A stretch of 64,000 nucleotides of DNA from Arenimonas sp049195245 (GTDB lineage Bacteria > Pseudomonadota > Gammaproteobacteria > Xanthomonadales > Xanthomonadaceae): the NCBI RefSeq assembly GCF_049195245.1, contig NZ_JBMIRR010000027.1, forward strand, positions 1 through 64,000. Reading direction: 5' to 3'. The position numbers and the translations under genes were made by a program. This document shows, piece by piece, positions 1 through 8,248 of this stretch. Under the pieces are notes generated by a model. It was given only the letters and a program-made list of their open reading frames with translations. It was not told the origin of the DNA and did not search any database. Position 1 is the stretch's first letter, and the number at the start of each line of letters is the position of its first letter.

Positions 1-93
1 GCTGAAGCCGCTGCCGCCGAAGCCGCTGCCGCCGAAGCCGCCGCCGCCGAAGCCGCCGCCGCCGAAGCCGCCGCTGCCGAAGCCGCTGCTGCC
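1..93 (+). repeat. 15-bp tandem repeat coding EAAAA units (tract 1)
   Basis: Six visible in-frame copies of a 15-bp unit of the type GAAGCCGCTGCCGCC run from base 4 to 93 inside chpA, and the tract continues off the window. They encode Glu-Ala4 repeats, a known rigid-helix linker composition. Unit variants differ only at synonymous positions. Confidence 0.9.
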
Positions 94-3081
94 GACGCAG
101 CGGTTTTGGGCAATGACGATTTCTATGGCATGAGCCTGGAAGAACTCGAGGCGCTTACCTCGCCTGAGCCCGCCACGCCGCTCGCCACGAATGAGGCGAC
201 GATCGACTCGGAGGCCACCGAGCGCGCCGATCTCGACCTGGTCGGATTCGAGGTTTCGGATCTGGGCATCGACGAACGCGCGCTTTCCGACGCGCTGGCC
301 GCCGAAATTCCGGAGGGGGTCCTCACCGACACCTCTACCGAAGGGGCTGCTGCGGAAGCCGCTGCTGCGGAAGCCGCTGCTGCTGAAGCCGCTGCTGCCG
401 AAGCCGCTGCTGCCGAAGCCGCTGCCGCCGAAGCCGCTGCTGCCGAAGCTGCCGCCGCAGAGGCTGCCGCCGCCGAAGCAGAAGCCGCCGAAGCGGCTGA
501 AGCCGAAGCCCAGGCCGCTGCCGCCGAAACCGCGGCTGCCGCTCTCGCGGCCGCCACGACCGGGGCAACCGCAACTGACGAACCCCAGCCCGCCAGCCGC
601 GTGCAGGTGCCCCTGGCCCTGGATCCGGACGATCCGGACGCGGAGCTCGACACCAGCGACATCGATGTGGACCTGCTGGACATCTTCCTGGAAGAGTCCG
701 GCGACCTGCTCGACCATTCCGACGGCCTGCTCGCCAACCTGCGCGAGAAGACCACCGACCGTGAGCTCGTGGTCGGCCTGCAGCGCGACCTGCACACGCT
801 CAAGGGCGGCGCACGCATGGCCGGCATCTTCGCCATCGGCGAGCTGGGCCACGCCATGGAGTCGCTGCTCGAGGTCGTGGCCGAAGGCCGTCGCGAGCTG
901 ACCCAGACCGGCGTGGTCGTGCTCGAGCGCGCTTTCGACCGCCTGCACGGCATGGTGACCCGCGTCGCCGACCGCAAGGCGATCGTGCTGCCGGCCAACC
1001 TGATCGGCCAGATCGATGCCCTGGCCAAGGGCAAGGCGCTGTCCGAGGTCGAGACCAGCGCCCCGGTCGCGCCCATCACCGAACGCACCAACACCGCCAC
1101 CACCGCGCTCGACCGCAAGGCCGCCGCCGCGGAGGAAGCCGCCGTCGCGCGTGTCGCGCCGGTGCGTACCGGTGCGGCCAACGAAATGGCGCCGCTGTCG
1201 GCGCCGATCGAAGGCCTGGGCGAGGAAGACGACGGCACCGGCGTGCGCGCCCCGCAGGAACAGGTGCGCATCCGCGCCGACCTGCTCGACCGCCTGGTGA
1301 ACTACGCCGGCGAGGTGGCTATCTACCGCGCCCGCCTGGAACAGCAGCTTGGCGCCTTCCGCGCGAACCTGGGTGAACTCGGCCAGACGACGACCCGCCT
1401 GCGCGAACAGCTGCGCAAGCTCGACATCGAGACCGAAGCCCAGATCATGGCGCGCTACCAGCGCGAGGGCGAGACCAACGAGGAAACCTTCGATCCGCTG
1501 GAGCTCGACCGCTTCACCACCCAGCAGCAGCTGTCGCGCTCGCTGGCCGAGTCCGCGGCCGACCTGGTCAGCCTGCAGGGCTCGCTGGACGACCTGACGC
1601 GCCAGTACGAAACCCTGCTGCTGCAGCAGTCGCGCGTCAGCTCGGACCTGCAGGAAGGCCTCATGCGCACGCGCATGGTGCCCTTCGATGCCCTGGTGCC
1701 GCGCCTGCGCCGCGTGTTGCGCCAGTCGGGCAGCGATACCGGCAAGCAGGTCAACCTGAAGGTGGACGGCGCCGCCGGCGAAATGGACCGCAACGTCCTG
1801 GACCGCATGACCGCGCCGCTGGAACACATGCTGCGCAACGCCGTCGCGCACGGCCTGGAAGTGCCGGCCGATCGCCGCAAGGCGAAGAAGGCCGAAGAAG
1901 GCACGGTCCGCATCCAGGTGCAGCGTGAAGGTTCCGAAGTCGTGCTCAAGGTCAGCGACGATGGCCGCGGCCTGGACAAGGAAGCCATCCGCAGGAAGGC
2001 GATCGAGCGCGGCCTGCTCAAGGCCGAGGCCGAAGTCTCCGACGCCACGCTTTACGGCTTCATCCTCGAGACCGGTTTCTCCACCGCCGAATCGGTCAGC
2101 CGCCTGGCCGGTCGCGGCGTCGGCATGGACGTGGTCTACAGCGAAATCCGCCAGCTCGGCGGCTCGCTCAGCATCGAGTCCGAAGTCGGCAAGGGCAGCA
2201 CCTTCACCATCCGACTGCCGTTCACGCTCGCCGTTACCCAGGCCGTGTTCGTCAAGATCGGCGACACCAGCTTCGCGGTGCCGATCGCCTCGGTGCAGGG
2301 CGTGGGCCGCATGGGTCGCGCCGAGCTCGAGAAGCAGCTGGCCACCGACACGCCCAGCTTCATGTACGCCGGCGAGTCCTACGCCATCCACGACCTGGGT
2401 CGACTGATCGGCCATGCGCCGGCCAAGGCACAGGACAGCCTGCAGATGCCCGTGCTGCTCGCCCGTTCCGGCGACCTGCGCGCCGCGATCTGCATCGACC
2501 AGGTGCTGGGCAGCAAGGAAATCGTGGTCAAGCCGGTGGGTCCGCAGGTCAACTCGATCCCGGGCATCTTCGGCGCCACCATCATGGGCGACGGCCGCGT
2601 GGTGGTGATCCTGGACGTCGCGCCGCTGGTGCGCCGCCAGGCCAACATCGACCGCAACGCGATCGTGGTCGCGCCGGCCCCGGCCGCGCCGGTCCGCCGC
2701 ATCCCGGCGGTGATGGTGGTGGACGACTCGATCACCATGCGCAAGGTCACCGGCCGCGTGCTGGAACGCCACAACATGGAAGTGCTGACGGCGAAGGACG
2801 GCGTGGACGCGATCGAGAAGATGGCCGAGCGCGTGCCCGACCTGATGCTGCTCGACATCGAAATGCCGCGCATGGACGGCTACGAGCTCGCGCAGAACAT
2901 GAAGTCCGACCCGCGCCTGAAGGACGTGCCGATCATCATGATCACCTCGCGTACCGGCGACAAACACCGCCAGCGCGCGTTCGACATCGGCGTCAACCGC
3001 TACCTCGGCAAGCCGTACCAGGAAGTGGAGCTGATGCGGAACGTGTTCGAAATGCTGGGCGTGGAGCCGGTCAATGCTTGA
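1..3081 (+). CDS. chpA: ChpA-type hybrid chemotaxis histidine kinase, 5' truncated by window edge
   Basis: C-terminal part of the large CheA-like kinase of the Chp system, which controls type IV pilus/twitching motility. The frame is open from base 1, so the true start lies upstream; the TTG/ATG codons near 106-129 are internal. Visible order: an Ala/Glu repeat linker, a short acidic segment, a second Ala/Glu linker, an Hpt domain with the phospho-acceptor His in HTLKGGARMAG (His codon 793-795), a dimerisation helix region, an HATPase domain (HMLRNAVAHGLE, DDGRGLD, GRGVGMDVV), a CheW-like domain, and a C-terminal receiver with its phospho-Asp in LLDIEMPRMDG (codon 2854-2856). Further Hpt domains are expected upstream, as in Pseudomonas ChpA, but are not visible. 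The stop overlaps the next gene by 8 bp, so the two are coupled. Assignment is strong from domain order and from the chpB-like and chpC genes downstream. Confidence 0.93.
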   Translation, partial: AEAAAAEAAAAEAAAAEAAAAEAAAAEAAAADAAVLGNDDFYGMSLEELEALTSPEPATPLATNEATIDSEATERADLDLVGFEVSDLGIDERALSDALAAEIPEGVLTDTSTEGAAAEAAAAEAAAAEAAAAEAAAAEAAAAEAAAAEAAAAEAAAAEAEAAEAAEAEAQAAAAETAAAALAAATTGATATDEPQPASRVQVPLALDPDDPDAELDTSDIDVDLLDIFLEESGDLLDHSDGLLANLREKTTDRELVVGLQRDLHTLKGGARMAGIFAIGELGHAMESLLEVVAEGRRELTQTGVVVLERAFDRLHGMVTRVADRKAIVLPANLIGQIDALAKGKALSEVETSAPVAPITERTNTATTALDRKAAAAEEAAVARVAPVRTGAANEMAPLSAPIEGLGEEDDGTGVRAPQEQVRIRADLLDRLVNYAGEVAIYRARLEQQLGAFRANLGELGQTTTRLREQLRKLDIETEAQIMARYQREGETNEETFDPLELDRFTTQQQLSRSLAESAADLVSLQGSLDDLTRQYETLLLQQSRVSSDLQEGLMRTRMVPFDALVPRLRRVLRQSGSDTGKQVNLKVDGAAGEMDRNVLDRMTAPLEHMLRNAVAHGLEVPADRRKAKKAEEGTVRIQVQREGSEVVLKVSDDGRGLDKEAIRRKAIERGLLKAEAEVSDATLYGFILETGFSTAESVSRLAGRGVGMDVVYSEIRQLGGSLSIESEVGKGSTFTIRLPFTLAVTQAVFVKIGDTSFAVPIASVQGVGRMGRAELEKQLATDTPSFMYAGESYAIHDLGRLIGHAPAKAQDSLQMPVLLARSGDLRAAICIDQVLGSKEIVVKPVGPQVNSIPGIFGATIMGDGRVVVILDVAPLVRRQANIDRNAIVVAPAPAAPVRRIPAVMVVDDSITMRKVTGRVLERHNMEVLTAKDGVDAIEKMAERVPDLMLLDIEMPRMDGYELAQNMKSDPRLKDVPIIMITSRTGDKHRQRAFDIGVNRYLGKPYQEVELMRNVFEMLGVEPVNA
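340..474 (+). repeat. 15-bp tandem repeat coding EAAAA units (tract 2)
   Basis: One EGAAA unit followed by eight EAAAA units, each 15 bp, then degenerating into EAEAAEAAEAEAQ. It sits immediately before the Hpt domain of chpA. Because the unit is a multiple of three, copy-number changes would alter linker length without shifting the frame. Confidence 0.92.
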
Positions 3082-4900
3082 GTCGCCGGTTCGTGTAGCG
3101 CTGCTCGCCCGCCCGGGCGAGGCCCGTGACCAGCTGCGCCGCGCCCTGGCCGAACTGGGCGCGCAGATGGTGGCCGAAGGCGATCCGGCCGAGCTCGATC
3201 CTGGCATCGTCGCGGGTGAAAACCCGTCGGTGGTGCTGGTCAGCCTCGAGCCGGCGATGGAGGATGCGCTGGCGCGTTTCGACGACCTGCTGGCGGCGCC
3301 CGGCATCGAAGTGATGTACGACGATGCCGAAGTCACGCGCCTGCTCGATGGCTGGGACCTGGCGCGCTGGGCCCGCCACCTGGCCGCGAAGCTGGTCGGC
3401 AGCGACCTGCTGCCGCCGCCGCCCGGTGGCGCCGACCACCTGCCCGAATTCGACCTGTCGCTGGAGCCCGGCGCACCGCCGACGCCCGCGCAGGAAATGC
3501 AGCACGAAAAGCTTGAGGACTACGCGGCCGAATCGCTGGACCTGTCGGACTGGGTGCCCAGCAATCCCTCGCTCGCCAGCGAGCCGGTGGCGGCGGAAGA
3601 CGCGCCAACCGCTGCGGCATCCGCGGACGAGGATCTCGCGCTCGACCTGGACCTGGACCTGGGCGATCTCGAGCAAGCCATGGGTCGCCTGCAGGAAGAC
3701 GCGCCCGCCGCGCCTGCCGCCGGCAGGTTCCCCGAATCCACGCTGACGCTGGAAGACGTGCCCTCGGAAACGATGGACGCCGCGGCGCCGGAGCTGTCGC
3801 TGGAAGACGAGCCGACGGACGCCGTTACCCCGGCGTCGTCGGACAGCACACTGTCCCTGGAAGACGAGCTGTCGTTCGATGCCGGTGCGCTGGACATCGA
3901 CCTGTCGGCCCTGCCGGAGGACGGCGCGCCGATGGCGGTCGCCGCCGACGAGCTGAGCCTGGCCGACGAAGAACCGCTGCTGGTCGACATGGAGCTGCCC
4001 AGCGAACCCGTGAAGTTCTCGTCCTACAGCGATGAGGAAACCTCGCTCGGCGAGCAGATGGACGACGACGTCGCGGCGCTGGCCGCGCAGCTGGAAGCCT
4101 TCGAGGCGCAGGACCAGCGCCAGTCGGCCAGCCAGCCCGACTTCATGGCCGCCGCGCCCACCGAACGCGCCGAGCCGGCGTCGGAGCCTGCGAAGGCCGC
4201 CGCCGCGCCCGGCTTCGGATCCAGCTTCGGCTCGCTCGAACTGATGCCGATGGACGCCGATGTGTCGGCCCCGGCACCCGCCGCCGAGCCGCCCCCGCTG
4301 ATGCCGGCCGCGCCGCCGCCGCCGCGCTCGGCCACGCTGAGCCTGGCCGACGCCGAATCCACCGGCAACAACGCCACCGCACGCGGTGCCCTGCTGGTGC
4401 TCGCCGGTCTGGGCGGTCCCGATGCGGTGCGCCAGCTGCTGGCCGTGCTGCCGCCGACGCTGCCGGTGCCGGTGTTGCTTTACCAGCACCTGGATACCGG
4501 CAAACACGACCGCCTCGTCGGGCAGCTGGCCAAGGCCAGTGGCCTGCCGTTGGACCTGGCCGCCGAAGGCAAGTTGGCCTTCCCGGGCCGGGTGGCCGTG
4601 CTCCAGCCCGGCGTCGGCGTGCACTTCAGCGAAGACAGTTTCACCTTCACCCGTGTCGAGCAGCTGGCCAGCGTGGTGTCGGCGCTGCCCGCGGCCGACA
4701 GCGCAGTGCTGGTGCTCAGCGGCGCCGACCCGGCCGTGCTGCCGGCGGTGCTGGCACTGCAGTCCGAAGGTGCCTTCATCCTGGCCCAGGACCCCAGCCT
4801 CTGCTTCGACGCAGTCTCGGCCCAGGCCGTGATCGACGCCGGCGCCATTGCCGCCAGCCCGTCGGAACTGGCGCGCCTGGTCATCGAACGCTGGAAATGA
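3074..4900 (+). CDS. ChpB-like CheB-family protein lacking catalytic Ser and Asp
   Basis: 608 aa. It lies between chpA and chpC, where Pseudomonas has the methylesterase ChpB. Residues 1-120 resemble a degenerate receiver-like segment. About 130-430 is low-complexity acidic sequence with repeated short motifs such as LTLEDV, LSLEDE and LSLADE. About 435-608 aligns end to end with the CheB methylesterase domain. In that domain the Ser of the CheB ASTGG motif is Gly445 (AGLGG). The His of ITQHM is kept as His472 (LYQHL). The Asp of LTGMGNDG aligns with Ala554 (LSGADPA). Two of the three catalytic residues are therefore missing, so it is probably not an active esterase and may act as a scaffold or sensor. 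The start overlaps the chpA stop. Family and context are clear; loss of activity is inferred from alignment by eye. Confidence 0.85.
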   Translation: MLESPVRVALLARPGEARDQLRRALAELGAQMVAEGDPAELDPGIVAGENPSVVLVSLEPAMEDALARFDDLLAAPGIEVMYDDAEVTRLLDGWDLARWARHLAAKLVGSDLLPPPPGGADHLPEFDLSLEPGAPPTPAQEMQHEKLEDYAAESLDLSDWVPSNPSLASEPVAAEDAPTAAASADEDLALDLDLDLGDLEQAMGRLQEDAPAAPAAGRFPESTLTLEDVPSETMDAAAPELSLEDEPTDAVTPASSDSTLSLEDELSFDAGALDIDLSALPEDGAPMAVAADELSLADEEPLLVDMELPSEPVKFSSYSDEETSLGEQMDDDVAALAAQLEAFEAQDQRQSASQPDFMAAAPTERAEPASEPAKAAAAPGFGSSFGSLELMPMDADVSAPAPAAEPPPLMPAAPPPPRSATLSLADAESTGNNATARGALLVLAGLGGPDAVRQLLAVLPPTLPVPVLLYQHLDTGKHDRLVGQLAKASGLPLDLAAEGKLAFPGRVAVLQPGVGVHFSEDSFTFTRVEQLASVVSALPAADSAVLVLSGADPAVLPAVLALQSEGAFILAQDPSLCFDAVSAQAVIDAGAIAASPSELARLVIERWK

Positions 4901-4922
4901 AGAACGTTCCCGGAGCCTACCC

Positions 4923-5390
4923 ATGACTACCCAGCGCGATATCCGCGGCGTGTTGATCACGGTGACCCACGGTCGCCTGCTGTTGCCCAATGCCAGCGTG
5001 GCCGAGGTCATCACCTACTCCGAGCCCGAAGCGGTCGAGAATGCACCCGAGTGGCTCCTGGGCCGCGTGCGCTGGCGCGGCTGGCGGCTGCCGCTGCTGT
5101 CGTTCTCGCGCCTGGCCGGCTGGTCGGAGGAAGACGGCCACCTGGGCGCGAAGGTGGCCGTGCTCAAGGCCCTGGGGAACAACCCCAAGCTGCCCTTCTT
5201 CGCCATCCTGTCGCAGGGCTTCCCGCGCCTGGTCACGGTGTCCACCACCGCGCTCAATGAGCTGCACGATATGAAGCAACTGCCGCTGGGCGTGCACTCG
5301 CGGGTGACGCTCAACGATGATCCGGCGGCGGTGCCCGACCTGATGAGCGTGGAGCTGATGATTTCCAAGGCGCTGCAGCAGGCCGCCTGA
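4923..5390 (+). CDS. chpC: ChpC, CheW-like coupling protein
   Basis: 155 aa, matching the CheW-like coupling proteins that link receptors to the ChpA kinase. The N-terminus (DIRGVLITVTHGRLLLPNAS) begins the CheW beta-barrel, followed by the VAEVITYSEPEAVENAPEWLLGRVRWRGW region typical of the fold. The ATG at 4923 is chosen because it follows a GGAG-like element 22 bp after the preceding stop. An upstream in-frame ATG would run into the end of the chpB-like gene. It is last in the operon and is followed by a strong hairpin at 5410-5440. Call rests on fold motifs and gene order. Confidence 0.88.
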   Translation: MTTQRDIRGVLITVTHGRLLLPNASVAEVITYSEPEAVENAPEWLLGRVRWRGWRLPLLSFSRLAGWSEEDGHLGAKVAVLKALGNNPKLPFFAILSQGFPRLVTVSTTALNELHDMKQLPLGVHSRVTLNDDPAAVPDLMSVELMISKALQQAA

Positions 5391-5409
5391 GTCCGCCGCG
5401 CTTTCTTCC

Positions 5410-5440
5410 ACGACGCCCGCCTCGCGCGGGCGTCGTCGTT
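5410..5440. terminator. Bidirectional terminator between chpC and rsmE
   Basis: A perfect 11-bp stem ACGACGCCCGC / GCGGGCGTCGT (5410-5420 with 5426-5436) with a 5-nt loop, followed on the plus strand by CGTTTCC. It lies in the 57-bp gap between convergent genes and could serve both. Confidence 0.75.
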
Positions 5441-5447
5441 TCCGGGT

Positions 5448-6185
5448 TCAGCCGGCCAGGTCGCCGTGCAGCACCTGCAGCGCGGCGATGGCGGCCAGCC
5501 CGGCGGTTTCGGTGCGCAGCACGCGCGGACCCAGGCGCAGGCCGCGGAAGCCGGCCGCGCGCAGCGTGGCCAGGTCGCGTTCGGACAGTCCGCCTTCGGG
5601 GCCGACGACCAGGGCCACCGTGTCGCCGGGCTTCAGCGTGAGCCCACGCAGGTCGAGTTCGCCGCTGGGATCCAGCGCCAGTCGGTGCGTGGCGGACTCA
5701 CGCGAGGCGTACTCCGCCAGGGCGACCGGCTCGGCCAGCGCGGGCAGCACGGCACGGCCGCTCTGTTCGCAGGCGGCAGCCACCACGCCTTGCCAGTGCG
5801 CCATGCGCTTGGCCGCGCGCTCACCGTCGAGCTTCACCTCGGTGCGTTCGCTCACCACGGTGGCGAAGGCCGCCACGCCCAGCTCGGTGGCCTTCTGCAG
5901 CACCAGGTCCATCTTCTCGCCGCGTGCCAGGCCCTGGGCCAGGGTGATGTGCAGCCCGGATTCGCGCGCGACCGGCTCGCGCGACAACACTTCGGCCTCG
6001 GCGCCGCGCTTGGCGGCGGACAGCAGGCGGGCTGCATAGTCGTAACCATCGCCATTGAACAGCTCGAAGCGGTCGCCGGGGGCCAGTCGCAGAACGCGCA
6101 CCAGGTGGGTGCTGGTGTCCTCGGGCAGGTCGAGCCGACGGCCGATGGCCAGGGGCTGGTCCACGTGGCAGCGGATGGTCCTCAT
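5448..6185 (-). CDS. rsmE: 16S rRNA (uracil1498-N3)-methyltransferase RsmE
   Basis: 245 aa (E. coli RsmE 243). It methylates N3 of U1498 in 16S rRNA using SAM, acting on assembled 30S subunits. The N-terminal PUA-like part contains RVLRLAPGDRFELFNGDG. The C-terminal SPOUT trefoil-knot part contains LVVGPEGGLSERD and LGPRVLRTETA, the SAM-binding signature. Start: the ATG at 6185 overlaps the TGA of bioA (ATGA), so the two genes are translationally coupled with bioA first. The reading frame stays open upstream into bioA, but that part is a shadow. Confidence 0.94.
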   Translation of the reverse strand: MRTIRCHVDQPLAIGRRLDLPEDTSTHLVRVLRLAPGDRFELFNGDGYDYAARLLSAAKRGAEAEVLSREPVARESGLHITLAQGLARGEKMDLVLQKATELGVAAFATVVSERTEVKLDGERAAKRMAHWQGVVAAACEQSGRAVLPALAEPVALAEYASRESATHRLALDPSGELDLRGLTLKPGDTVALVVGPEGGLSERDLATLRAAGFRGLRLGPRVLRTETAGLAAIAALQVLHGDLAG

Positions 6186-7585
6186 GCGCGGGTCGCCTCT
6201 TCGATGGCCGAGGCTGTGACCGCGGCGAGGTGTTCGAGTTCCGCGTCGCCCACGCAGTACGGGGGCATCCAGTACAGCACGTCGCCCAGCGGGCGCAGCA
6301 GCACGCCGCGCTCCAGCGCGTGCCGGTAGGCGCGCAGGCCGCGGCGCTCGGCGGCGGGGAAGGGCGCGCGCGTGCGCCGGTCCGCCACCAGCTCGATCGC
6401 CAGGATCATGCCGGTCTGGCGCAGGTCCGCCACGTTCGCATGCGCCGCGAAGGGCCGGGCCAGCGCCGCCATGCGGGCGGCGGTGGCGCGGTTGCGCACC
6501 AGCACGTCGTCGCTGTCGAAGATGGCCAGCGAGGCCAGGGCCGCGGCGCAGCCCAGCGGGTTGCCGGTGTAGCTGTGCGAATGCAGGAAGCCGCGCTCGC
6601 GCGCGTCGTCCAGGAAGGCGTCGTACACCGCGGCGGTGGTCAGCACCGCCGACATCGGCAGGAAGCCGCCGGTCAGGCCCTTGGACAGGCACAGAAAATC
6701 GGGCGTGATGCCGGCCTGCTCGCAGGCGAACAGGGTGCCGGTGCGACCGAAGCCGACTGCGATCTCGTCGGCGATCAGGTGCGCGCCGTGGGCGTCGCAG
6801 ATTTCGCGCGCGCGCCTCAGGTAGGCCGGATGGTGCATGCGCATGCCGCCCGCGCACTGCACCAGCGGCTCCAGGATCAGGGCGCAGACCTGGCCTTCGT
6901 GCGCCGCGAACAGGTCCGCCAGCTGCCCGGCGCGACGCAGGGCGCAGGCCTCGGCCGATTCCCCGGGCTCGGCCTCGTAGGCGTCGGGCGAGGGCGCGAA
7001 CAGCGGCTCCAGCAGCAGCGGCGCATACACGCGGCGGTACAGCGGAATGTCGCCCATCGACAGCGCGCCGAGGGTTTCGCCGTGGTAGCCGTTGCCCAGT
7101 GCGATGAAGCGCGTGCGCCCGGCCTGGCCGCGGTTGGCGTGGCTGTGGAAGCTCATCTTGAGCGCGATTTCCACCGCCGCCGAGCCGTTGTCGCCGTAGA
7201 AGACCCGCGCCAGGCCAGGCGGCGCCTTGGCCAGCAGCGCCTCGGCCAGGGCAAGCCCGGGGGCGTGGGAAAACCCGGCGTAGATCACGTGCTCCAGTTC
7301 GTGCGCCTGGGCGGCGATGGCGTCGGCGATGCGCGGCTCGGCGTGGCCGAACAGGTTGGTCCACCAGCTGCTGACCGCGTCCAGGTAGCGGGTGCCGTCC
7401 ACGCCTTCAAGCCAGGCGCCGCGGCCGCGCCGGATCGGCACCAGCGGCAGCGTGTGCGGGTGCTCCTTCATCTGCGTGCACGGGTGCCAGACCACGGCCA
7501 GGTCGCGGTCGCGCCAGGCCTGGGCTTCGGCGCGTTGCCGCGCGGTGTCGGGGTCGGCCCCGGGAACGAGAGGTGGCTGCGTCAT
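6182..7585 (-). CDS. bioA: Adenosylmethionine-8-amino-7-oxononanoate aminotransferase BioA
   Basis: 467 aa, PLP-dependent class III aminotransferase of biotin synthesis. It converts KAPA to DAPA with SAM as amino donor. BioA-specific motifs are visible: VWHPCTQMKEH at the N-terminus, SSWWTNLFGHAEPRI, YHGETLGALSMGD, LILEPLVQCAGGM, the Asp-containing LIADEIAVGFGRTG, and the Schiff-base Lys in CLSKGLTGGFLPMS. The start ATG at 7585 is followed by MTQPPLV. It is divergent from nudE with a 78-bp shared region. Other biotin genes are not in this window. The 3' end overlaps rsmE by 4 bp. Confidence 0.95.
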   Translation of the reverse strand: MTQPPLVPGADPDTARQRAEAQAWRDRDLAVVWHPCTQMKEHPHTLPLVPIRRGRGAWLEGVDGTRYLDAVSSWWTNLFGHAEPRIADAIAAQAHELEHVIYAGFSHAPGLALAEALLAKAPPGLARVFYGDNGSAAVEIALKMSFHSHANRGQAGRTRFIALGNGYHGETLGALSMGDIPLYRRVYAPLLLEPLFAPSPDAYEAEPGESAEACALRRAGQLADLFAAHEGQVCALILEPLVQCAGGMRMHHPAYLRRAREICDAHGAHLIADEIAVGFGRTGTLFACEQAGITPDFLCLSKGLTGGFLPMSAVLTTAAVYDAFLDDARERGFLHSHSYTGNPLGCAAALASLAIFDSDDVLVRNRATAARMAALARPFAAHANVADLRQTGMILAIELVADRRTRAPFPAAERRGLRAYRHALERGVLLRPLGDVLYWMPPYCVGDAELEHLAAVTASAIEEATRA

Positions 7586-7651
7586 GCCGGGGATGATCCG
7601 TGGCCCGGCCCGGCCTGTCCACGCCGACGGGACGGGTGGCCGGGCAGCGGC

Positions 7652-7657
7652 TAGAAT
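7652..7657 (+). promoter_or_regulatory. -10 box of nudE, probably leaderless
   Basis: TAGAAT lies only 6 nt before the nudE ATG at 7664, so transcription would start at or next to the A of the start codon. No clear -35 box was seen, and no Shine-Dalgarno sequence can fit. Confidence 0.55.
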
Positions 7658-7663
7658 CGTCCC

Positions 7664-8248
7664 ATGCCCGATCATCCCACGCCCCCGCGCGACACGGCCG
7701 CGCCGCGCGCCCTGCCCACCATCCACGGCATCGAGACCCAGGACAACGGGCACTCGCGCCGCGAGCTGCTGGACCTGGAGTTCAGCAACGGCGAACGCCG
7801 GCGCTACGAGCGCATCAAGAGCGGCGGGCACGGGTCGGTGATCATCGCGGCTATATCCGACAAGGACACGGTGCTGCTGGTGCGCGAATACTCGGCGGGC
7901 GTGCACCGCTACGAGCTGGGCCTGCCCAAGGGCCGCATGGACGCCGGTGAATCGGTGCTCGACGCCGCCAACCGCGAGCTGAAGGAGGAAGTGGGTTTCG
8001 GCGCGCGCAAGCTGACGCGCCTGCGCTCGATCACGCTGGCGCCGGGCTACATGAACCACGAGATCCACCTGGTGCTGGCCGAGGACCTGTACCCCGAGCG
8101 GCTGCCCGGCGACGAGCCCGAGGAGCTGGAGGTCGTGCCCTGGCGCCTGGACGCGCTGCACGAACTGATGCTGCGCGAGGACTGCTCGGAAGGGCGTTCG
8201 CTGGCATCGCTGTTCGTGGTGCGCGAAGTGCTGAGGCTGCGGGCATGA
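7664..8248 (+). CDS. nudE: ADP compounds hydrolase NudE (Nudix)
   Basis: 194 aa (E. coli NudE 186). Nudix hydrolase acting on ADP-ribose, NADH and diadenosine polyphosphates. The Nudix box GRMDAGESVLDAANRELKEE (residues about 90-112) carries the RELxEE metal-binding core. N-terminal YERIKSGGHGSVIIA and central YSAGVHRYELGLPKG match NudE/YrfE-type enzymes. It is first of a tightly coupled nudE-cysQ-mazG operon, as in other Xanthomonadales. All three hydrolyse phosphorylated nucleotides, which points to a house-cleaning unit. Confidence 0.9.
   Translation: MPDHPTPPRDTAAPRALPTIHGIETQDNGHSRRELLDLEFSNGERRRYERIKSGGHGSVIIAAISDKDTVLLVREYSAGVHRYELGLPKGRMDAGESVLDAANRELKEEVGFGARKLTRLRSITLAPGYMNHEIHLVLAEDLYPERLPGDEPEELEVVPWRLDALHELMLREDCSEGRSLASLFVVREVLRLRA

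Noticed and set aside
1..480. Tandem EAAAA repeats considered as a CRISPR-like array
   Set aside because: Units are contiguous, in frame and without spacers; they are coding repeats.
123..1271. Long Ser/Ala-rich open frame on the minus strand opposite chpA
   Set aside because: Pure shadow of the EAAAA repeats and of GC-rich codons; no start context or homology.
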